From Luscinia megarhynchos (Eukaryota; Chordata; Aves; Passeriformes; Turdidae): 64,000 nt of DNA. The notes under the pieces were generated by a model that did not search any database, was not told the origin of the DNA, and saw only the letters and a list, made by a program, of their open reading frames with translations. The position numbers were made by a program, and so were the translations under genes. This document shows positions 55,587 to 64,000 of this stretch, piece after piece; position 1 is the first letter of the stretch; each line of letters opens with the position of its first letter. The DNA is taken from NCBI GenBank assembly GCA_034336665.1, contig CM067585.1:1301001-1365000 (forward strand), in the 5' to 3' direction.

Positions 55587-57000
55587 CAAAGTAACCCGAA
55601 GACTCCCTCACCTGAGCTCTCCAGAGGTTTCTCCCCTGGCTCTACTGCTCCCCTGGGCAGCTCAGCAGCTCTGTGGTGAGGGTGACAGCCAGGCTGTCCC
55701 AGCCACTGTGCAGATGGCTCTCAGGACAGGACCAACAAGGCCAAAAATTGTCCACAAACAAGCCAAACCACACCAATTCTTCCTCAGGCAATTTTGGGAA
55801 CCTCCAGTGCTGCTCAGTGGTGAGGAAAAGCTTTGGGGTCTCAGAGGTGAAAGGCTCCTGGCTGGAGGTGTCAGGCACCCTCTAGGGATGGGGACAGTCC
55901 TGCTCCTGTGGGAGGAGGCACTGGAGAACCTTCATGCCCCAAACCAGGGCAATTCTCTCTAAAAATCCTCAGGTCAGTTCTCCCCAGGTCAGTGGGAAGG
56001 AGCAGTGGGATGGGAATGGCTCCTCCCTGTTCTCAGAGCTCTGCAGCAGACTCTGCTCCTGCACAGAAAATGGGGACAAACCATGGATTTGAGGGACTTT
56101 GTTCACCTCCCCATTCCCTGTCAGCAGCCCTGGAATAGCAGGTGTGGCAGAAAACAACACAGGGTCCCCTATAAAGGTGATTTTGCTCTGTCATGTGCCA
56201 CAGGCACCCTCATTTCAGTCACCTGGGCCAGATTCCCCCCGTGGAAAGGACAGGGAAGGGAGCACAGAGCTGCTTTGCCAGAAGAGGAACTGACAGCTCG
56301 CTGTGTCTCCCCACAGTCCATCTCCACATTTATCTTCCTCTCCCCATCCTGCTCTTCCCACGTGCAATCTGCTGCTCTGGAGCAATCCGGGTTTCCATGA
56401 AGCCCCCGGGGCGAAGGGGAGGGAGCTGCTCTGCTTTGGGAGCTGCTTTTAGAGCTGGGTTAAAACCTCTGCTGCTCCTTTTCCCTTCTCCACTCGCCCC
56501 AGTCTCCAGGGAGATCAGGGGAACCTTTCCAACAGGGGAGAAATTTTCCACCTAAACACTTTCCTGACCTGAAATCACTTCTTATCTTCCCAGCAGAAAA
56601 CATTATTTCCATAGAAGGTGCCTTTTCCCTCAGTAAATAAAACCCTTAAGCTCAGCTCCCAGAAAAGAGAAGTTTAATCCTGAGCAATGAGCACCAAAGA
56701 TGGGTTTCTTGCAAATAAAATTCCCCAGAATCTCTCCTGAGGGGCCCATCCTGGGAGTTTCCAACCCCCACAGTGAAGGCTGGGAGCCAGCAGCACATCA
56801 GCTCCCTGCAGAGCTGCTCAGCTCCTTCAAACCACCAGCACAGAGCTGCAGAGCCAAGGAACCCTCCTGAGCCAGCCAGACTTGGCTGCCAGAGGGGGCT
56901 GAACTCATTCCTGGTGATGCTCTTGGCAGCTCTGCTTCCCTGGGATCTGTGGATCCAGCCCTGGAAAGGCTGGGGCTGCCTAATAGCAAACACATGGGCA
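55587..57000. other. Unique stretch without a gene
   Basis: Single-copy DNA. No exon, repeat or RNA gene recognised. Confidence 0.5.
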
Positions 57001-57494
57001 TCCCCTTCCCTTCCCTTCCCTTCCCTTCCCTTCCCCTTCCCTTCCCTTCCCTTCCCTTCCCTTCCCTTCCCTTCCCTTCCCTTCCCTTCCCTTCCCTTCC
57101 CTTCCCTTCCCTTCCCTTCCCTTCCCTTCCCTTCCCTTCCCTTCCCTTCCCTTCCCTTCCCTTCCCTTCCCTTCCCTTCCCTTCCCTTCCCTTCCCTTCC
57201 CTTCCTTCCCTTCCCTTCCCTTCCCTTCCCTTCCCTTCCCTTCCCTTCCCTTCCCTTCCCTTCCCTTCCTTCCCTTCCCTTCCCTTCCCTTCCCTTCCCT
57301 TCCCTTCCCTTCCCTTCCCTTCCCTTCCCTTCCCTTCCCTTCCCTTCCCTTCCCTTCCCTTCCCTTCCCTTCCCTTCCCTTCCCTTCCCTTCCCTTCCCT
57401 TCCCTTCCCTTCCCTTCCCTTCCCTTCCCTTCCCTTCCCTTCCCTTCCCTTCCCTTCCCTTCCCTTCCCTTCCCTTCCCTTCCCTTCCCTTCCC
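57001..57494. repeat. (CCCTT)n pentanucleotide array
   Basis: About ninety-eight nearly perfect copies. Visible interruptions are an extra C near 57035 and single-C losses near 57205 and 57268. The strand is pure pyrimidine for almost 500 bp. Frames read as SLPFP or REGKG repeats. Confidence 0.98.
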
Positions 57495-57499
57495 TCCGG

Positions 57500-57600
57500 G
57501 ATGGACACTCAGGGCAGGGATGGACTTTCAGGGCAGGGATGGACTTTCAGGGCAGGGATGAAGGCTCAGGCAGGGATGAAGGCTCAGGGCAGGGATGCTC
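57500..57600. repeat. Short tandem repeat GGGCAGGGATGGACTTTCAG
   Basis: Five degenerate copies of about 20 bp (GGACTTTCAGGGCAGGGAT and GAAGGCTCAGGGCAGGGAT) directly after the CCCTT array. Confidence 0.85.
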
Positions 57601-58385
57601 CATCCTCTCCTCTGCTCCAGCAGCTCAGCCCAGCAGGACCAGCTGGCCCTGCAGGGGCTTGGCAGCCAGTCCCAGGATTCTGGGCTCGAAGGAGCCCTTT
57701 CCAGGCCAGATGGAGGCAGGGATGGTGTCTTGTGTGCTGGGGGCTGCCAGCAATGGCAGGGAAAAACCTGCAGAGGGAAAACTTGAAGGTTTCCCTTTGG
57801 GTTGTGTCCCCTGCTATCCCCACCTTCAGTCAGCCCAGGCCTTGGAGCAGGGGTGTCCTGGCAGCAGCTGGAAGAGTTTTCCTTGCACATGGACATCTGC
57901 AGGGCCCCATTTGTGCCCACAGCCACAAAGACTGGAACATTTCCAGGAAATCTGTTCCTACCCCAAGGAGCGCCTTGAAAAACCCCTGAGGAGCTGGAGG
58001 GGGGGCTGGGGGAGCAACTAGGGCCAGCCAAGAGGGAAAACAGAGGTGTGAAGCCAGGCCATGGCTTCCAGACCAGCCCTGGCAGCATTTGTGGGTTGTT
58101 TTTTTGTGGATACAGCAGGGAGGTTGATATTGTTAAACCTTTCCAGCGTGGAGTGATGGCAATGACCATTTCTGGAATAAAAAGAAATGGATTTTGCCCA
58201 ATCCTCTGTCCCCTGGTACCTCCCAGCAGGGGTTGTTGGGTTGCAGATGCCTCGTCCTGCAGAGCCAAATCCTCCTGGCAGAAGGTCTGTGACCCCAGGG
58301 ACAACATTCCCTGAGGAGCCCCTCAAAGCCCAAATCCCAAATCCATCTGCACAACCCCTTTGTGTCCCTGGTTGGAATAATAAAG
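57601..58385. other. Unique sequence, nothing recognised
   Basis: Single-copy DNA. No exon recognised. Confidence 0.5.
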
Positions 58386-58389
58386 TCAT

Positions 58390-58945
58390 TAAAGTCAGAA
58401 AATCCCTCTGAGATCATCGAGTCCAGCTGTTAAGCCAGCACTGCCAAGCCCAGAATCTCCAGTGCTGGGCTCAGTTTGGTTCCCTCAGGACAAGAAGGAC
58501 CTGGAGGGGCTGGAGAGGATCCAGGGCAGGGAATGGAGCTGGGAAGGGGCTGAGCCCCAGGAGAGGCTGAGGGAGCTGGGAAGGGGCTCAGCTGGAGAAA
58601 AGGAGGCTCAGGGCCCCTGTGGCTCTGCACAACTCCCTGCCAGGAGGGGACAGCCCCAGGTCGGGCTCTGGGAACAGGAACAGGGACAGGAGCAGAGGGA
58701 ACGGCTCAGGCTGGGCCAGGGGAGGCTCAGGGTGGGCACAGCAGCAATTTCCCCATGGAAAGGGTGGGCAGGGCTTGGAACTGCCCAGGGGGGTTTGGAT
58801 CCCCATCCCTGGAGGTGTCCATGCAATTCCTGGACGTGGCACTGAGAGCTCTGGGCTGGGGACAAGGAGGTGTCAGAGCACAGACTGGATGTGAGGATCC
58901 CAAAGGGCTTTTCCAGCCCAGCTGACTCAGGGATTCTGTGATCCT
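58390..58945 (+). mobile_element. CR1 LINE fragment, second subfamily
   Basis: A short antisense 3' piece (58390-58460) then a sense copy carrying GGGAGCTGGGAAGGGGCTCA, CCAGGAGGGGACAGCCCCAG and the terminus GGGATTCTGTGATCCTGTG. It differs from the copies at 28260 and 61535. Confidence 0.82.
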
Positions 58946-59785
58946 GTGAGGTCCCTGCTGGCAGCAGCTGCCTGAGGCAAAGCTGAGAGGCAGCCTGGGC
59001 TTTGCTTCCCGACATGGAACACACTGTGCGAGACAGATCCTGTGGGGACTGAGGTTCACACATTCCCAAAGAAGTTTGGATGGAAGATCCAAGCGAGATG
59101 ACACTTTAACTGGAAATAACAGCAGCAGAGAAATCAACAAACTCCAGGCCTTGGAGCCTGTACCTTCATTTCCATCAAATCCAGAGTGTTCCTCTAAATC
59201 TGTCTGGAGCACAGCATTGTTTTTTTATCCAGAAGACACCACCAGCAGTTTCTGGTTCAAATTATGAGGTAATAAAACAAACCCCACCACGCTGCTGTTT
59301 GTTACTAATTATGGGACTTATGTTTTGGTGTCAGCAGCTCCCAGCTTCAATGCACTGGCAGTAATAACAATCCAAAAGCAATTCAGGTCGGATTTTACAA
59401 GCCTTTAAACACATTATCTCTGATTCCAGTCAAATCATCACTCCTGGATGATATTCCTATAAGACACGGTCGGCAGATGTTCCTGAGTGTGAATCCAGCT
59501 GTTTTGTCTGCTGATGTATGGACAGATGTGACTTTACCTTGTCTCATGTCCAGGGGTGGCATGCCAATTTTGGGAGGCAGGATGGCAGCAGGAATGGACC
59601 CAGCAGGGTATTTTCACAGGAGGCAAGAAGTGGCTGATCTCATCTGATGGGAGGGGTGGCACTGGATGTTTCCAAGGATAAAATGCCCTGGAGCCCTCAG
59701 GCACCCAAGGTGGCTTTAGGAGGGGTCACAGAGCCCTGCTGGACTCTGGACATGGGACAGAAGGGACAGATTCTGATGTCTTTGT
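58946..59785. other. Unique sequence with AT-rich island
   Basis: Single-copy DNA. About 59255-59530 is AT-rich and non-repetitive (GTTTGTTACTAATTATGGG, AACACATTATCTCTGATTCC), possibly regulatory. No exon recognised. Confidence 0.4.
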
Positions 59786-59789
59786 GGAA

Positions 59790-60170
59790 TTATAAAATAG
59801 GTTGGAAAAGCCCTCTGAGATCATCGAGTCCAACCTCTAACCCAGCCCTGCCAAGGCCAGCAGTGACTGTGTCCCCAGTGCCACAAATCCCTCCAGGGAT
59901 GGACACTCCACCACTGCCCTGGGCATTTCTGCCAGGGCTGGCCATTCTCCATGAGGAATTTTTCCCAAAATCCACCCTGAGCCTCCCCTGGCCCAGCCTG
60001 AGCCGTTCCCTCTGCTCCTGTCCCTGCTCCTGTTCCCAGAGCCCGACCTGGGGCTGTCCCCTCCTGGCAGGGAGTTGTGCAGAGCCACAAGGGCCCCTGA
60101 GGCTCCTTTTCTCCAGCTGAGCCCCTTCCCAGCTCCCTCAGACCCTTCCTGGCTCCCTCAGCCCCTCCTC
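59790..60170 (-). mobile_element. CR1 LINE fragment, inverted relative to 58390-58945
   Basis: Antisense copy of the second subfamily: CTCTGAGATCATCGAGTCCA at its 3' end, then GGGGCTGTCCCCTCCTGGCA and TTTTCTCCAGCTGAGCCCCT. About 190 bp is close to the exact reverse complement of 58555-58745. Confidence 0.85.
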
Positions 60171-60219
60171 ACAGGCCTGCAGCACATTCCAGCAGTGTGA
60201 GCTGAAAACAGCCCCGTGA

Positions 60220-60365
60220 ATTCCAGAATTCTGGAATGGTTTGGGTTGGAAGGGACCTTAAATCCCATCAGCCTCCCCCAGCCATGGGCAGGAACTCTTT
60301 GCACTATCCCAGGCAGCTCCAAGCCCCATCCAGCCTGGCCTTGGACACTTCCAGGGATGTTGAAG
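60220..60365 (-). mobile_element. CR1 LINE 3'-end fragment
   Basis: Antisense: GGAATGGTTTGGGTTGGAAG, then CCATCCAGCCTGGCCTTGGA. Confidence 0.8.
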
Positions 60366-61275
60366 GTGTGAAAGGACACATCTGACTGCTGCCAACCACG
60401 GGGAAAAGCAGCAATCCTGGAGGCAGCGAGGACTGGGACAGCACAGCTGGAAAGAGTCACCTGGAGGAGGAATATCTCATTTGAGCAGCTTCCCAAGTTG
60501 CCAGAAGGATTCAGGATCTGGAGTCACATCAGGACAGCAGCCCTGGCTATGGAGGCAGCTTTATTTGCAGCTCCAGCAGGAAACTTCCACTTTAGCACTG
60601 CTGATCTCACTGCTGCTCCCCCTCACCCGCAGGATATGGAGTGTCAGACGGGAGGTGTTTGCAGATGAGAGATAACAACTGTCGGAAAATTAAATTAGGA
60701 GTGCTTAGAAAGTGTTCTGGGAGCTGCAGAGCCAAGGCAGCTGTGCCTGCCACGCCTGGGAAGCGCAGTGGGAGCTGATAAAATCTTGCTGTTTCACCCA
60801 GCAACAGGTCCTGGAGGGAAATTGTTACCTGGCCAGGGAGGAGGAAGCAGGGGCAGGTTTCAAGAGGCACAGAGGCCTCGCCAGCCTTTGATGTGTGTTT
60901 GCAGTGTGTGTGCCAACAGCTGTGCTCCCAAAAAAAGCTGTGCTCCCAAAAAACCAGCTGTTCTCCCAAAAAACCCTGTGCTTCCTTGTGCTTTGTTTGG
61001 ATCCATCAGGTCAGGAGGAGAGGACAGGGACTGAGGAGGCCTCGATGCTCTGCTGGGTTCCCCCATCCCCAAACCAGGGAAAAAATGCCCATTAAAAACA
61101 ACAAAAACAAACAAACAAACACACAAACAAAAAGAACAGATGCCAAAAGACCCAAGCAAACCCCTCATGGTTTCTCAGGACAGGCTGGAGAACCAGCAGG
61201 AAATTCTGCTCCTGCCCTGAGCTCATCCCCCAGCGTGGGCAGAAGGATGAGAGACAGAATCCCCCCTCTGCCCCT
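60366..61275. other. Unique sequence, nothing recognised
   Basis: Single-copy DNA with an A-rich AAACAAACAAAC run near 61100-61135. No exon recognised. Confidence 0.5.
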
Positions 61276-61279
61276 CTCA

Positions 61280-61895
61280 GGTGGAACCTCACCTGCAGAG
61301 CTCAGCCCTGCCACCAACATCAGGAGGAGCTGGAGATGATGGAGAGAGTCCAGAAGAGGCCACAGAGCTGCTCCAGGGCTGGGAGCAGAGTTTGGGTTTC
61401 CAGAGCTCCCAGAAACTCCTTTCCAGCCTCCTCCTCCTCCCCTTCCCCAGCAATCCAGGTCAGATCCTGCTCCCACCTTGGGGTGTTCCCAGCTCAGGAA
61501 GGACCTGGAGCTGCTGCAGGGCTGGAAGAACTGGGGGTGACACCTGGAGAGGAGAAGCTCCAGCAGAGCTCAGAGCCCCTGGCAGGGCCTGGAGGGGCTC
61601 CAGGAGAGCTGCAGAGGGACTGGGGACAAGGCAGGAGGGACAGGACACAGGGAATGGCTTCAAATTGGGAAACTGGAGATTTTGGGAACGGGATTTTGGG
61701 CAGGAATTGTTCCCTGGCAGGGTGGGCAGGGCTGGGATGGAATTGCCAGAGCAGCTGTGGCTGCCCTGGATCCCTGGCAGTGCCCAAGGCCAGGCTGGAC
61801 ACTGGGAGCACCTGGGGCAGTGGGAGGTGTCCCTGGGGGTGGCACTGGGTGGGATTTAAGGTCCCTTCCAACCCAAACCATTCCATGAGTACAAA
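61280..61895 (+). mobile_element. CR1 LINE 3'-end fragment (longest here)
   Basis: Upstream CR1-like part (GATGGAGAGAGTCCAGAAGA) then the standard 3' end with GGACAAGGCAGGAGGGACAG, GTGCCCAAGGCCAGGCTGGA and the terminus AACCATTCCATGAG. Confidence 0.85.
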
Positions 61896-62585
61896 GCCCT
61901 CCCCATGCCAAGCTGAATTCCTGCCTATCCAGAGGCCAACAGCACAACAATCCAGACAGGATTATTTGGTTTCTTTCCTTAAACAGACACAGAAAGCTCA
62001 ACTCACTCTTTCTCTTTTCCCAGACATCCCAGATCAGGCTGGGAGAACAATTCCAAGGCTCCCCAGTGACCCTGGGCCAAAGAAGGCTCCATGTGCTCAA
62101 ACATGGTCAAATTGGAGCAGGGGATGGGTTTGGAGAGGAATGGATTTGAAAGACAACATTTAGCATCTGATGGGAGATAAAAGGCAGCACTCACCTCTAC
62201 TGGGGAGTTTCATTCCATTTAAACTGGTTGTACTGGGATATCAGTGGGAAATCTGGGCTCATGGACCATGGGACACTCCCCACCCCTGGGCCTCAGTTTC
62301 CTATTTCTAATTTCAGGATAAAAGTGGTAGACAGCAGAGCCAAGAGCACGTTTGTAGTCCAGTTTTAAACCCTTAAAAAAAAATTTAAACCAGAAACACA
62401 ACTTGGGACAGACAACAACCCCCCCAGTAAATGTGGCATCGACAGAAACCATGCTCTGGCTTCATGTGGATGAGGGAACAGTTCCTGATTCTCCCCCTAT
62501 TCCACCTGGAATTGCAAATTCAACCACCTAGTCCTGTAAAGGTGGTATCTGCACCACTTAATTCGTGCCCTGTCTTCATTTTCTT
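61896..62585. other. Unique sequence, nothing recognised
   Basis: Single-copy DNA. No exon recognised. Confidence 0.45.
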
Positions 62586-62589
62586 CTGT

Positions 62590-63010
62590 CTTCAGTCAGT
62601 CAGGATTAAAAACACAAAGGAGACGAATTTTCTCGTGTTTGGGCTTGGTTGTTTATTAAATCTTATCTAAAGTACAGAGAGTTCTGCAACACTTCCAGCT
62701 ACCAGCTAAAAGTGAGCAAAATGGAGCTGAATCCAGCTGGGTACAAGGTCTTTTAAAGCTTAAACAACCCAATAGAGAATTAACACCTATATTATTTATA
62801 CTTTTGACCCAATAACCAAACTCTTGTGACCACAGTGCAGCACCAACTGTTCAACCAAAAACTACCTGAAATCAGGAAGAAGAAAGAAGACAGAAAGAGA
62901 CACCACCCAAAAATTCTCCATCTTGTCCCACACCTATTACTATTTTCTAAAAACCCCAAATTCCAAACCCTTCACCATGTGAAATCACACACTTCTATTT
63001 AACTACACAC
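62590..63010 (-). mobile_element. Probable ERVK-type LTR fragment
   Basis: TTGTTTATTAAATC (minus-strand AATAAAC), CTTTTAAAGC (minus-strand TATA-like) and AAAATTCTCCATCTTGTCCC, the last shared with the LTRs at 13308 and 18936. The ends were not resolved. Confidence 0.5.
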
Positions 63011-63355
63011 ATGTGATTTTAACTCCATCACTCAAATTTGGAACCTTTTCCAAGATCTCGGGTCAAAAGCAGTGTTCTCCTGGGGGGTCAGTGACAGAAA
63101 GCACAGAAAGCTCAAAAATCCCAAAAATCTCAGGTTTGTGGGTTCCAGCATGAGCCCAGCTCGCTCAGGTGTTGGGAGATTGATGGAACAAACCTGAGTG
63201 TTGCTTGCAGAGTGTGGGTTTGGAAAGGAAACCTTGGAAAACCTAAACCCAGGGCTGTCAGGAGCCCAGGGAGTTTCTTTGCCTTTTCTGGCCCTTACAC
63301 CTGCCAAGCATAAAGGTGACCCCAGGAGAATATCCCATGTTCATTTATGGAGAAG
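63011..63355. other. Unique sequence, nothing recognised
   Basis: Single-copy DNA between the LTR fragment and a short minisatellite. Nothing recognised. Confidence 0.4.
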
Positions 63356-63359
63356 AGTT

Positions 63360-63478
63360 TGGGGCTTGTAGGGGTTTGTCAGGGTCTGTATGGGTTTGTC
63401 AGGGTTTATCAGGGTCTGTAGGGGTTTGTAAAAGTTTGTCAGGGTTTTTTTAGGATTTCCCAGGTTTTGTAAGGGTTC
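63360..63478. repeat. Short minisatellite GGGTTTGTCAGGGTCTGTA
   Basis: Six to seven degenerate copies of GGGTTTGTCAGGGT with GTCTGTAG and TTTATCAG variants. Confidence 0.8.
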
Positions 63479-63479
63479 T

Positions 63480-63829
63480 TGTCCTGGTTTGAAGGATAGG
63501 TGTCTGCCAGTAAAGGCAGGAGCTTCTCTTTGAAATGAAGAATGTAAAAACCCCTCCCTCCAAATTATTATAATTTTGAGATTAAGTGGCTCGTAAGCAA
63601 AGATATGGAAATTACGAATAACAGTTCTTTACTAGGAAAATTAAAATAGAAATACAGTATTACAAAGAACAATCCCAAAACACTGCCAGAATCAGAATCC
63701 AAGCTGACACCCGTCAGTCAGTCAGGGTGTTGGCAGCAGTCCCATTCAATGGTGGCTGCATCCTCCTGCAGTGGCAGATGTGGTTCAGCTGGAGCAGTGC
63801 TCCTGGAGAAGGTGCAGTTTTCCTCTGAA
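63480..63829. mobile_element. Truncated solo LTR (ERVL-like)
   Basis: Third copy of the 30982/53053 family, starting TGTCCTGGTTTGAAGGATAG and matching to about 63829 (GCAGTTTTCCTCTGAAG), where homology stops before the tandem-unit part. About 350 bp of a roughly 1-kb LTR remains. Confidence 0.82.
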
Positions 63830-64000
63830 GTTTTCCTCCTGACACTTTATTGACAATCAACTGCCCCTGCCAGGGATGAGGAGAGGGGAATTCGGGAATG
63901 ACCCTAGGGAAGATCCCTTTCTGCAGCAGAGAGCCCTCAGGGTGGCCATGCAGAACTTCAGGCCCTGGTTCTGAACCCACCCCAGCCCCACAGAAATGTT
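63830..64000. other. Right-edge unique sequence
   Basis: Nothing recognised before the window ends. Confidence 0.4.

Noticed and set aside
56773..57989. ORFs with SLPFP or REGKG repeats
   Set aside because: Direct translation of the CCCTT array.
1..64000. tRNA, rRNA, snRNA or microRNA genes
   Set aside because: No tRNA B-box context or other recognisable RNA gene was seen. A tRNAscan-SE and Rfam search would be decisive.

Overview
The window looks like a GC-rich, gene-poor piece of a bird chromosome, most likely a passerine microchromosome. The reasons are many 3'-end fragments of CR1 LINEs, several short solo LTRs of avian ERVK/ERVL type, a heavy load of GC-rich minisatellites, and one multi-exon vertebrate gene with GT-AG introns. 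No operons, bacterial genes, CRISPR arrays or tRNA/rRNA genes were seen. Species cannot be named from sequence alone.

One protein-coding gene can be supported: a SERINC2 orthologue (serine incorporator 2, Serinc/TDE1 family) on the + strand, from a start codon at 20544 to a stop at 36972-36974. I assembled ten coding exons by hand. All nine introns are GT-AG, all phases close, and the joined frame is 1359 nt (452 residues). A CpG-island promoter lies around 20080-20800 and a poly(A) signal at 37487. Every long ORF elsewhere is explained by tandem repeats or GC-rich composition.

Layout: 1-13.3 kb, minisatellites, unique GC-rich DNA and orphan CpG islands. 13.3-14.45 kb, two ERVK-type LTRs in opposite orientation. 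14.8-15.2 kb, a 10-bp minisatellite. 18.6-20.06 kb, CR1 pieces interrupted by a solo LTR with a perfect 6-bp target-site duplication. 20.1-37.5 kb, SERINC2, whose introns 1, 6, 8 and 9 are largely tandem arrays and whose intron 2 carries a 1-kb solo LTR ending 30 bp before exon 3. 37.86-42.1 kb, a nearly continuous short-unit satellite block (5-, 7-, 20- and 21-bp units). 42-64 kb, no recognisable genes, but CR1 fragments, at least six LTRs or LTR pieces, further minisatellites, and a nearly pure CCCTT array at 57.0-57.5 kb.

By my rough addition about a quarter of the window is tandem repeat. The main interest is how these arrays and LTRs sit against the SERINC2 exons: decoy splice acceptors in intron 8, an intron 6 that is almost wholly a minisatellite, and an LTR beside the exon 3 acceptor. 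The usual mammalian neighbours (FABP3, TINAGL1) were looked for and not found.
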